Made by a program: the position numbers and the translations under genes. The notes beneath the pieces were generated by a model. It saw only the letters and a list, made by a program, of their open reading frames with translations, ran no database searches and was not told the origin of the DNA. From contig JALOQI010000070.1 in NCBI GenBank assembly GCA_025453435.1, positions 1 through 7,738 of the forward strand: a DNA stretch of 7,738 bases, given 5' to 3'. Numbering within the stretch: position 1 is the stretch's first letter; every line of letters begins with the position of its first letter. Positions 1 through 6,061 of this stretch are shown piece after piece. This DNA comes from Candidatus Omnitrophota bacterium. Its GTDB lineage: Bacteria > Omnitrophota > Koll11 > Gygaellales > Profunditerraquicolaceae.

Positions 1-82
1 CAAGCTCGATTATCTCTTCCGCGGTAACAACGACAGCCTGGCCTTTTTTGATCTTCTGATTGATTTCGGCTATAGTCTTCAT
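1..82 (-). CDS. N-terminus of DUF39 homocysteine biosynthesis protein (partial)
   Basis: Only the first 27 codons are inside the window; the gene runs off the left edge. The peptide starts MKTIAEIN and contains KIKKGQAVVVTAEE, which I recognise as the typical start of the DUF39 (COG1900) family. Members, best known from methanogens and anaerobic bacteria, take part in making homocysteine from aspartate semialdehyde and a sulfide source, usually with a ferredoxin/NIL-domain partner. There is no Shine-Dalgarno before the ATG (the bases just upstream are GCGATATT), and a strong promoter ends 9 nt before it. The start is well fixed because the family motif begins at residue 1. The identification rests on a short stretch; the next gene, outside the window, would test it. 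Confidence 0.68.
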   Translation of the reverse strand, partial: MKTIAEINQKIKKGQAVVVTAEEIIEL

Positions 83-91
83 AATATCGCT

Positions 92-120
92 ATTATAGCA
101 AATTTATTGCTTTTCTACAA
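92..120 (-). promoter_or_regulatory. Extended -10 sigma70-type promoter for the DUF39 gene
   Basis: Read on the minus strand, TTGTAG (115-120) is followed after exactly 17 bp by a perfect TATAAT (92-97). The TATAAT is preceded by TGC, giving an extended -10 (TGnTATAAT). A start about 7 nt downstream would fall near 85, only about 3 nt before the ATG at 82, so the mRNA would be nearly leaderless. The surrounding 83-140 is strongly AT-rich, as expected of a promoter. Confidence 0.72.
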
Positions 121-155
121 TTAAATTGACAAAAACTATGCGGGATACAGCGTGA

Positions 156-521
156 TCAGTGGTAGAGGGAGGTCCTGGTAACTACTCTTTGGTATAATGC
201 AGTAACTACATACGGAATAGGATTGAAATCGCAGGTTATCAACTCTGCTCCTATCCTGTAACAATCCCGGCCTGTTTGTTGCACCCATACGACTTTTGCC
301 CTTAGCCTGGCACGATCCTGGAAGTGGGGGACCATTAAGACCACATCTATAAAGCTGCCGGCAGGGATATTGTCTGAGGCGATTACGCCTATGCCTCCTG
401 AACTTATATCGCGTATTTTTGATTTAAATTCGATATAAGGGAAATTGCTGTAGCTGACAACAGGGATATCTATCTCGAATCTGGCCGCTTTTCTCTTTTC
501 TGCTTCAAGTTTCGGCTGCAC
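156..521 (-). CDS. Single-domain PilZ protein (c-di-GMP receptor)
   Basis: A 121-aa protein made almost entirely of one PilZ domain, the cytoplasmic receptor fold for cyclic di-GMP. The two ligand-binding motifs are present and well spaced: RxxxR at residues 10-14 (RKAAR) and DxSxxG at 38-43 (DISSGG), followed by the usual beta-barrel strands and a YRIGAEL segment. No other domain, signal peptide or membrane segment is seen, so it probably acts by binding a partner. I chose the GTG start at 521 because AAAGGGGGG (525-533) precedes it at suitable spacing. The frame is open upstream to a TTG at 558-560, but that has no ribosome site and lies inside a hairpin. It has its own promoter and a structured leader. 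The regulated process (motility, adhesion, envelope) cannot be told from the context. Confidence 0.85.
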   Translation of the reverse strand: MQPKLEAEKRKAARFEIDIPVVSYSNFPYIEFKSKIRDISSGGIGVIASDNIPAGSFIDVVLMVPHFQDRARLRAKVVWVQQTGRDCYRIGAELITCDFNPIPYVVTALYQRVVTRTSLYH

Positions 522-524
522 GGG

Positions 525-533
525 CCCCCCTTT
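525..533 (-). promoter_or_regulatory. Shine-Dalgarno that sets the pilZ GTG start
   Basis: AAAGGGGGG on the minus strand, 3 to 5 nt before GTG at 521. It decides between the GTG and the longer TTG-initiated frame. It lies 12 nt after the leader hairpin. Confidence 0.6.
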
Positions 534-545
534 GTAAAAATAAGA

Positions 546-593
546 AATGCCACAAATCAAAAAGTGTTGTTTACACTTATTGACCGTGGCATT
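546..593 (-). promoter_or_regulatory. Long leader hairpin before the PilZ gene
   Basis: An 18-bp imperfect inverted repeat. The outer 8-bp stem pairs 546-553 with 586-593 (AATGCCAC/GTGGCATT). After a small internal loop come 4 bp (557-560/580-583), one mismatch, and an inner 6-bp stem (562-567/573-578, AAGTGT/ACACTT) closed by a 5-nt loop. On the transcript it is followed by TCTTATTTTTAC and then the ribosome site. It could be an attenuator, a translational control element or a dyad protein site; the sequence alone does not decide. Confidence 0.5.
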
Positions 594-613
594 GGTCTTA
601 AGTCTACACCCTA

Positions 614-642
614 AATGTAGCCTATGAATCGCCGCCTGTCAA
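614..642 (-). promoter_or_regulatory. Promoter of the PilZ gene
   Basis: A consensus -35 TTGACA (637-642) is separated by exactly 17 bp from TACATT (614-619, 4 of 6 to the -10 consensus). The predicted start near 607 gives a leader of about 85 nt that contains the 546-593 hairpin. The weak -10 with a perfect -35, next to palindromic sites just upstream, would suit an activator-dependent promoter. Confidence 0.5.
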
Positions 643-646
643 GACC

Positions 647-675
647 TGAAAGCGCTTTTTTTGAAAGCGCTTTCA
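647..675. promoter_or_regulatory. Tandem LacI/GalR-like operator palindromes
   Basis: Positions 662-675 read TGAAAGCGCTTTCA, a perfect 14-bp palindrome with the central CG and flanking AAAG/CTTT typical of LacI/GalR-family operators and of catabolite-responsive (cre) sites. A second copy at 647-660 (TGAAAGCGCTTTTT) matches it at 12 of 14 positions, centre-to-centre 15 bp. They begin 4 bp upstream of the PilZ -35 box; relative to a start at 607 the centres lie near -46 and -61. The same bases can form a 12-bp RNA hairpin, so this is one of two readings. Confidence 0.4.
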
Positions 676-732
676 AGCGGCGCGCACTGCGTGCGCGCCG
701 CGCAGTCCCTGACCGGGGCATCCCGGTCAGGG
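647..732. repeat. Cluster of three perfect hairpins downstream of hppA
   Basis: Three successive perfect inverted repeats fill 86 bp. The first pairs 647-658 with 664-675 (12 bp, loop TTTTG). The second pairs 677-687 with 691-701 (GCGGCGCGCAC, loop TGC). The third pairs 707-717 with 722-732 (CCCTGACCGGG, loop GCAT). Spacers are 1 and 5 nt. The array starts 16 nt after the hppA stop codon, so on that transcript it sits at the 3' end. None of the hairpins is followed by a U-tract on the minus strand, so these are not standard intrinsic terminators. They may halt polymerase without a U-tract, protect the mRNA 3' end, or be an extragenic palindromic repeat of the REP/BIME kind. Confidence 0.7.
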
Positions 733-748
733 GCAAAGCACTCGATAT

Positions 749-2848
749 CTATTTGAAAAAGGTATTCTTTATGATGAACGAAGCAAATACGATCGAGACC
801 ATTGACATCAGCTTAATCAATATGTTCAATGACGGGCCTGAAGTATCTTTGAAAGGATCTCCGACAGTATCGCCTGTAACAGCAGCTTTATGCGCGGGCG
901 AACCCTTGCCGCCGTGATTGCCCTCTTCTATATATTTCTTCGCGTTATCCCAGGCTCCGCCTGAATTCGCCATCATGATCGCAAGCACGAATCCTGTTAC
1001 CGTTGCGCCGCACAAAAGACCTGCTGCCGCCTCTATGCCTACCAGGATGCCGACAGCGATAGGAGCTATGATAGCCAGAAGCGCAGGAGCGATCATTTCA
1101 ACCTGAGCTGCGCCTGTAGCTATCGTAACTACCCGGGCGTAATCCGGATTTGCTTTGCCTTCCATAAGGCCTTTTATTTCTTTGAACTGCCTGCGGACTT
1201 CGACTACTATCTTTCCGGCAGCCCGGCCGACCGCGCGCATGGTCATTGAGCAGAAAAAGAAAGGAAGCATGCCGCCGATGAACAGCCCTACAAGCACGTT
1301 CGGGTTCATAAGGGATATGACCATATCCTGTTTTGTGATGATAAAAACCTGATCGCGGTATGCTGCGATAAGGGCGAGAGCGGTCAATGCGGCTGAACCG
1401 ATCGCGAAACCTTTACCCGTAGCCGCAGTCGTATTGCCAAGCGCATCCAGAGCGTCTGTCCTTTTGCGGACTTCAGGCGGCAGATGCGACATTTCGGCGT
1501 TTCCGCCCGCGTTATCCGCTACCGGACCGTAGGCATCGGTTGCGAGGGTTATACCCAGTGTTGAAAGCATTCCGACAGCCGAGATCGCTATCCCGTAAAG
1601 GCCTAAGTTAAAATTAGCAGCGCCTCCTGCCAGATAATAGCTGGCAAGAATCGCAACGCAGACTATGATGACCGGCAGAGCGGTTGACATCATGCCAACG
1701 GCAATGCCTTCTATTATCACTGTCGCTGGACCTGTTACAGTAGCATCAGCGATGCTGCGGGTCGGCTTAAAGCCGCTTGAGGTATAGTACTCTGTTCCCA
1801 AACCTATAAGAACGCCGGCTATCAGGCCTGCGAGCACAGCATAGTAAACGCCTACGCGATCGGCGCCGAGCGTTTTGACGATCAGGAAATACGAAATGAT
1901 AGCGACAAGAATGGAGCTGACGAACACGCCCTTGCGCAGAGCGGCCAGCAGGACCTTTTGAGACGCCTGCTCTTTGCTCTGGACAAAAAACGTCCCCAAG
2001 ACAGAAGCGATAACGCCTACGGCTGCCATAACCATGGGGACGGTCACGCCTGCAACGCCCAATCCTGCAGCAACGCCGAGGGCGGATGTAGCTACGATTG
2101 AACCTACATAAGATTCATACAGATCAGCGCCCATGCCCGCTACATCACCGACGTTATCGCCGACGTTATCCGCGATGACTGCCGGGTTTCTCGGGTCATC
2201 TTCAGGGATACCTGCTTCGACCTTCCCTACCAGGTCAGCTCCTACGTCAGCTGCCTTTGTGAATATGCCGCCGCCGACCCTTGCAAAAAGCGCCATGGAG
2301 CTCGCGCCCATGCCGAAGCACAGCATTGTTGATGTGATCGCCGCGATCTTATCCGTTCCCATGGGCGTGGGGTGAATGCCGTAATACCAGTTAAGAAAAT
2401 AATACCATATGCTCAGATCAAGCAATCCCAGGCCTACGACAGTCAATCCCATTACAGCGCCGCTTGAAAACGCAACGCGCAAGCCTGAGTTCAGGCTCTT
2501 CATCGCAGCTGCCGCTGTGCGGTTGGATGCCTGGGTCGCGATGGACATTCCGATAAACCCCGATAAGCCTGAGAAGAAACCGCCTGTTAAGAACGCAAAA
2601 GGCACGAACATGACCAGATAGCCTTTGAACGCGAGGTATAAAAGAATAAAAAACATGACCACAAAAAACAGCGCAACACCCATATACTGTCTTTTTAGAT
2701 ACGCCCTGGCACCTATGCGGACCGCCTCGGCGATCTCTTTCATCTTATCCGAACCTTCGTCTTTTTTCATAATGCTAACGGCCAGGAACCACGCAAAACC
2801 AAGAGCGATAATGGACCCTACAGGCGCAAGCAGCAACAAGTCGAACAT
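749..2848 (-). CDS. hppA: K+-dependent membrane ion-pumping pyrophosphatase
   Basis: A 699-aa polytopic inner-membrane protein that couples hydrolysis of pyrophosphate to outward pumping of H+ or Na+. All catalytic segments are present in order: [13 protein letters not shown] from residue 201, [12 protein letters not shown] from 227, [13 protein letters not shown] from 438 and [14 protein letters not shown] from 659. [10 protein letters not shown] at 471-480 carries Ala475 and Gly478 where K+-independent enzymes have Lys and Thr, so it should need K+. ADLYESY at 241-247 puts a Glu (E245) three residues after D242, the position used by Na+-PPases (E246 of the Thermotoga enzyme) and not the plant-type position four residues later. 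Na+ or Na+/H+ pumping is therefore likely, though some H+ pumps share this Glu. The ATG is fixed by a perfect AGGAGG 6 nt upstream. Length is normal for prokaryotic members. Confidence 0.97.
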   Translation of the reverse strand: MFDLLLLAPVGSIIALGFAWFLAVSIMKKDEGSDKMKEIAEAVRIGARAYLKRQYMGVALFFVVMFFILLYLAFKGYLVMFVPFAFLTGGFFSGLSGFIGMSIATQASNRTAAAAMKSLNSGLRVAFSSGAVMGLTVVGLGLLDLSIWYYFLNWYYGIHPTPMGTDKIAAITSTMLCFGMGASSMALFARVGGGIFTKAADVGADLVGKVEAGIPEDDPRNPAVIADNVGDNVGDVAGMGADLYESYVGSIVATSALGVAAGLGVAGVTVPMVMAAVGVIASVLGTFFVQSKEQASQKVLLAALRKGVFVSSILVAIISYFLIVKTLGADRVGVYYAVLAGLIAGVLIGLGTEYYTSSGFKPTRSIADATVTGPATVIIEGIAVGMMSTALPVIIVCVAILASYYLAGGAANFNLGLYGIAISAVGMLSTLGITLATDAYGPVADNAGGNAEMSHLPPEVRKRTDALDALGNTTAATGKGFAIGSAALTALALIAAYRDQVFIITKQDMVISLMNPNVLVGLFIGGMLPFFFCSMTMRAVGRAAGKIVVEVRRQFKEIKGLMEGKANPDYARVVTIATGAAQVEMIAPALLAIIAPIAVGILVGIEAAAGLLCGATVTGFVLAIMMANSGGAWDNAKKYIEEGNHGGKGSPAHKAAVTGDTVGDPFKDTSGPSLNILIKLMSMVSIVFASFIIKNTFFK

Positions 2849-2854
2849 GGTGTT

Positions 2855-2860
2855 CCTCCT
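2855..2860 (-). promoter_or_regulatory. Consensus Shine-Dalgarno of hppA
   Basis: AGGAGG with a 6-nt spacer (AACACC) to the ATG at 2848. It is the strongest ribosome site in the window and suggests high translation of the pump. Confidence 0.8.
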
Positions 2861-2896
2861 TATATGTTATTAAATGGCACGAAATAAAAAATTTAG

Positions 2897-2930
2897 GCTA
2901 TAAGTTAACACAAAATATGCACAACGTCAA
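2897..2930 (-). promoter_or_regulatory. Candidate promoter of hppA
   Basis: Two overlapping options occur in the 82-nt gap after sufB: TTGACG (2925-2930) with 17 bp to TAACTT (2902-2907), or TTGTGC (2919-2924) with 16 bp to TATAGC (2897-2902). Neither is strong on both boxes. No terminator-like hairpin separates sufB from hppA, so read-through from the suf operon is equally possible. Confidence 0.3.
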
Positions 2931-4007
2931 TCAGAAACTGGCTGAAAGGTTCTTTTCTTCCAGGCCTTCTATCTCTTTTTTGAGCATTTCAGGCAGGCCC
3001 AGGATGTTCACGTCCATAAAGCCTCTGACTATTATGGATTGCGCCTGATCCCGGGTAAAGCCGCGGGAACACAGATATTCGATCTCTTCTTTCCTTATCC
3101 TGCCGATCGCTGCCTCATGAGAAAGGTCAACGTCGCGCAGATCGGATTCCATTTCGGGGATAGCGTGTATGTGGCCTTTTTCGCTGAGCACCAGGCCGCG
3201 GCATTCTATGTGGCCTTTTGTCTGAGCGCTTTCGGCTTTGATGTGCGCGCGGTTTATAACATTGCCTCCGAGGCTGACGGAACGGGCGATCATTTCGGCC
3301 TGAGTATTCTCCGCCGCCAGGATCGCGCGGGACCCTACATCGTGCAGGGAGTTCGGGTGCGACAGGATAAGTGAATTATAAACTACCCGGCTGCCCATGC
3401 CTGAAAGCAGCGAAGTCGGATACATGACGATCTCTTTAACGGGCTTCAGGCAGACATAATTAGAAATGAAGGTCGCGTTTTCATCTAGAAGCGAAATGCT
3501 CATCGGCCTGACCGTAACGTCTTCGCGCCAGGAATGTATCATGGTGAAATTAAGGAATGCGCCTTTTTTGACAAAAAACTCCGAGATCCCTACGTGAGAG
3601 CCCTCTTTTGCAGCTGCAGAAGCCGAACAGCCTGTAATTAGATATGCCCTTGCGCCTTCCTCTATAACTATTATATTATGCACCTTTTGCTTGAACCCCT
3701 GGGATTTCAAGAACAGGCAGGCCTGGATCGGCAGTTCCACTGTCGTGCCTTTTTTAACGCGGATAAAATATCCGCCTTCGGTATCTGCGGGAAATTCGCG
3801 CTTTAATGAAGCAAATGCCTTGCCGTAATATTCTTTTGCTTCGGGTATTTTTTCCAGCGCCTCGCGGATATCCAGGATGTCAACGCCGGGTATCAGGCTG
3901 CGCGAGAAGCTGACATGGCTGTCTTTTTGCAGAAAAGACCCCGACCGGGTATCTTCCGACGCGTCCATGCCCGACGAAGCCAGGGCCTCGTATTGCCAAC
4001 ACACCAC
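2931..4007 (-). CDS. sufB: Short SufB/SufD-family Fe-S scaffold protein
   Basis: A 358-aa member of the SufB/SufD family, the scaffold that builds Fe-S clusters with the SufC ATPase in the cytosol. Numbering from the GTG: RSGSFLQKD (21-29), the central beta-helix (roughly 75-260), a Cys at 269 (HIECRG), the SHEAAIGRI motif with His297-Glu298, and EIEYLCSRGF (308-317). The 29-residue Cys-to-Glu spacing equals that between Cys405 and Glu434 in E. coli SufB, so this looks like a SufB-type active site. The short form lacks the long N-terminal part of E. coli SufB and probably works as a homodimer, since no SufD is adjacent. I prefer the GTG at 4007 because AGAAGG precedes it by 6 nt and the N-terminal length then fits short relatives. 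ATG at 4031 (no ribosome site) and ATG at 3968 are alternatives. It overlaps the end of sufC out of frame. Confidence 0.88.
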   Translation of the reverse strand: MVCWQYEALASSGMDASEDTRSGSFLQKDSHVSFSRSLIPGVDILDIREALEKIPEAKEYYGKAFASLKREFPADTEGGYFIRVKKGTTVELPIQACLFLKSQGFKQKVHNIIVIEEGARAYLITGCSASAAAKEGSHVGISEFFVKKGAFLNFTMIHSWREDVTVRPMSISLLDENATFISNYVCLKPVKEIVMYPTSLLSGMGSRVVYNSLILSHPNSLHDVGSRAILAAENTQAEMIARSVSLGGNVINRAHIKAESAQTKGHIECRGLVLSEKGHIHAIPEMESDLRDVDLSHEAAIGRIRKEEIEYLCSRGFTRDQAQSIIVRGFMDVNILGLPEMLKKEIEGLEEKNLSASF

Positions 4008-4633
4008 AATTTGCCTTCTATCATAACGCATCCGTTTTCGGATTTAACGTAATCAAGAATATATCCGGTGTGAGTTATCATCAGAGCGGATTTGCCCGAC
4101 TTTTTCAGGAACTCATTCAGGACTTTACCCATAATAGAGATATTTTCAAGATCCACTCCCGACTCAGGCTCGTCCAGAAGCACAAGCTCGGGATCCTGAA
4201 GAAGTATCTGGAACAATTCAGAGCGCTTCATTTCTCCGCCGGAAAAACCCATGTTTATATCGCGCTCCATGTGGCCTGAAAGCGAAAGCCTCTGGGCAAG
4301 GCCTGCGACGAGCTTATCGTCTTTTGAAAGAAAAGCGGCGATCTGGGCAAGCTTCACTCCCCGGATCTGCGGAGGATGCTGATACATTATGCCAAGACCC
4401 ATTTTCACCCGTTTTTCAGTAGGCAGGTCGTTTATTCTTTTGCCTTTGAAAACAATATCTCCTTTAACGATATTATATCCGTCAAAACCCATCACGGCTT
4501 TCAGGAATGTGCTCTTGCCGCTGCCGTTGGGGCCGAATAACACGGCGGGAACGTCTTTTTTAATAGAAAAATTTATGTCTTTCAGGATGATTTTATTACC
4601 CACCTGGACGGACAGGTCATTAATTTCGAGCAT
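3893..4633 (-). CDS. sufC: Fe-S assembly ATPase SufC, abnormal C-terminus
   Basis: A 246-aa ABC-type ATPase of the SUF system that drives conformational change in the SufB scaffold. Visible motifs: Walker A GPNGSGKS (34-41), Q-loop Gln85 in YQHPPQI, signature FSGGEMKRSEL (130-140), Walker B LVLLDEP (150-156, Asp154/Glu155), ESGVDLEN (157-164) and H-loop His188. Family similarity runs to about residue 214 (CVGN). The last about 31 residues are rich in Arg, Trp and Lys, do not resemble a SufC tail (relatives end with a GYEEC-like segment) and lie over the sufB reading frame, so they may be an out-of-frame extension. The ATG has AGGAG at 4639-4643 with a 5-nt spacer and lies inside the 3' end of lgt (14-nt overlap), suggesting translational coupling. 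Confidence 0.93.
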   Translation of the reverse strand: MLEINDLSVQVGNKIILKDINFSIKKDVPAVLFGPNGSGKSTFLKAVMGFDGYNIVKGDIVFKGKRINDLPTEKRVKMGLGIMYQHPPQIRGVKLAQIAAFLSKDDKLVAGLAQRLSLSGHMERDINMGFSGGEMKRSELFQILLQDPELVLLDEPESGVDLENISIMGKVLNEFLKKSGKSALMITHTGYILDYVKSENGCVMIEGKLWCVGNTRPWLRRAWTRRKIPGRGLFCKKTAMSASRAA

Positions 4634-5423
4634 TTTTACTCCTAGCTATCAGAACAAAGGCCGAAGCCGAAAACAAAACAACACTTATTATCTGCGATAT
4701 CGTCAAGCTGCCTGCCATATAAGGTCTTTCGTAATATCTGAACGACTCTATGAAAAACCTCCCCAAGCTGTATAAAAGCACCAGGACCCAGAATTGAAAT
4801 CCAGCAAACCGCTTCTTCCGCTCCAGAATAATCAGTATCGCGAATATCAATAGCCCATGCAAAGCCGCATAGAGCTGAGCAGGAATTACCGGCAGGGAAC
4901 ACACAGCCTGCGGTTGTATCAATCCGTCGGCTATTTGCTGAGCAAAAACCGGAGGGTTGTCCCTGGCAGGAAAGCTTAAGCCCCAGCGTTGGGATATAAT
5001 ACCGTAACAGCAGCCGTTCAGGAAACAGCCGATCCTGCCAAGCGCTATCCCTAAAGCCACTGAGGGAGCCATTATATCAGTAATTTCCCAGGCAGGCAAT
5101 CTGTTCCTTCTCATGAACCAGATGGCAACAATAAGAGCCAGTATAAACCCGCCGTAAAAAATAAGCCCTCCCTCCCAGACCTTGAAAATATCCATGAGAG
5201 CGGATTTATAATACTGCCAGTTGACAGCTACATATAAAAACCGCGCTCCGGCAATGCTTGACACGAGGATATAAAAAATAAGATCTGTGATCTTATTGGG
5301 GTCTATCCCCTGTTTGCGGGCTCTTGACTGAGCCAGGATCGTGCCCAGGACAAACGCAAACGCGAGCATAAAACCGTATGAGTATACTTTGAGCGGCCCC
5401 AGATGGAATAATATCCTGTTCAT
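4620..5423 (-). CDS. lgt: Prolipoprotein diacylglyceryl transferase
   Basis: A 267-aa integral inner-membrane enzyme that moves diacylglycerol from phosphatidylglycerol to the lipobox cysteine of prolipoproteins, the first step of lipoprotein maturation. The family signature is GRIGCFLNGCCYG at 129-141, with Arg130 matching the essential Arg143 of E. coli. YSLGRFFIESFR at 218-229 carries the C-terminal essential arginine (R222, the likely counterpart of Arg239). The HGG motif of E. coli (His103) is YGG here (Tyr90), and the signature has Cys where E. coli has Asn and Glu; such cysteine-rich variants occur in several phyla. About seven hydrophobic segments are visible. The start is 14 nt after the thiE stop with no good ribosome site, so coupling is likely. 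The 3' end overlaps sufC by 14 nt. Confidence 0.94.
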   Translation of the reverse strand: MNRILFHLGPLKVYSYGFMLAFAFVLGTILAQSRARKQGIDPNKITDLIFYILVSSIAGARFLYVAVNWQYYKSALMDIFKVWEGGLIFYGGFILALIVAIWFMRRNRLPAWEITDIMAPSVALGIALGRIGCFLNGCCYGIISQRWGLSFPARDNPPVFAQQIADGLIQPQAVCSLPVIPAQLYAALHGLLIFAILIILERKKRFAGFQFWVLVLLYSLGRFFIESFRYYERPYMAGSLTISQIISVVLFSASAFVLIARSKNARN

Positions 5424-5437
5424 AGTTTATGTCTGCC

Positions 5438-6055
5438 TTATTTAAACAGATCCTTAAATGTTAGTATAGATACTGCTATATCGCGGCTTGCCACTACCGC
5501 TGAAATCGCGCAAATTGCATCCGCACCTGCGTCGATTACTTCCCGGGCATTAGCAAGGGCTATCCCGCCTATTGCTGCAACCGGAATATCAAACTCTTTC
5601 TTTATCCGTCGGATAAGCCCTGCCCCGGTTGGTCTTTCGGCATCCGGTTTAGTCTGCGTTGAATATATCGGGCCGACCCCTAAATAATCAGCGCCGTCGC
5701 GGCAGGCAGTTCGCGCCTGACCGTACGTTCTTACGCTCACACCGATGATCTTTTTGGGCCCGAGGATCTTTCGCGCAGCCTTCAAAGGCATATCATCCTG
5801 GCCGATATGAACTCCGTCTGCGTCCACGGCAAGAGCGATGTCTATGCGGTCATTGATAATAAATAGAACGTCGCTGCAGATGCGCCGCATCTTAAGCGCT
5901 TCCTCGTAGAATGCCCTCGAAGAACCCGTCTTATTGCGGTATTGCACGACAGACACCCCGCAGCGTATTGCCCGGCGGACATCATAAATATCCCCGCGCC
6001 TGCTCAGGCTGCCGCCTGTTACAAAATAATAACCTTTTATGGCATCGTTGATCAT
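5438..6055 (-). CDS. thiE: Thiamine-phosphate synthase
   Basis: A 205-aa TIM-barrel enzyme that joins hydroxymethylpyrimidine diphosphate and thiazole phosphate to thiamine monophosphate in the cytosol. Visible motifs: VVQYRNK (36-42, pyrimidine-binding Gln, Arg and Lys), FIINDRIDIALAVDADGVHI (65-84, Mg-binding Asp), GQDDMP (85-90), GVSV (105-108), the diagnostic GADYLGVGPIYSTQTKP (121-137) and AAIGGI (160-165). Length is normal. It begins 6 nt after the trxB stop codon without a Shine-Dalgarno, so it probably depends on ribosomes finishing trxB. No other thiamine gene and no TPP riboswitch is nearby, so this is a scattered thi gene carried in a redox/Fe-S operon. Confidence 0.95.
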   Translation of the reverse strand: MINDAIKGYYFVTGGSLSRRGDIYDVRRAIRCGVSVVQYRNKTGSSRAFYEEALKMRRICSDVLFIINDRIDIALAVDADGVHIGQDDMPLKAARKILGPKKIIGVSVRTYGQARTACRDGADYLGVGPIYSTQTKPDAERPTGAGLIRRIKKEFDIPVAAIGGIALANAREVIDAGADAICAISAVVASRDIAVSILTFKDLFK

Positions 6056-6061
6056 AATGGA

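Noticed and set aside
522..560. Longer PilZ start at a TTG (558-560)
   Set aside because: It has no ribosome site and lies within the leader hairpin; the GTG at 521 has a strong Shine-Dalgarno.
580..608. + strand promoter with TTGACC at 580-585
   Set aside because: The expected -10 region (TCTACA or CTACAC) is poor and no + strand gene or conserved RNA follows; the TTGACC is part of the leader hairpin arm.
647..732. Ordinary Rho-independent terminator for hppA
   Set aside because: None of the three hairpins is followed by a U-tract in the direction of hppA transcription; the T-run lies in a loop on the other strand.
624..917. + strand frame of 97 codons across the hairpin cluster and the hppA 3' end
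   Set aside because: It overlies hppA antisense and palindromes, has no ribosome site and no recognisable domain; other + strand frames over hppA, sufB, sufC and trxB are likewise antisense shadows.
4642..4902. Minus-strand 86-codon frame inside lgt
   Set aside because: It is an alternative frame of a well-conserved gene with no family resemblance or start signal.
6056..6061. TPP riboswitch controlling thiE
   Set aside because: Only 6 nt separate trxB and thiE, leaving no room, and no THI-box sequence was seen in the intergenic regions of the window.
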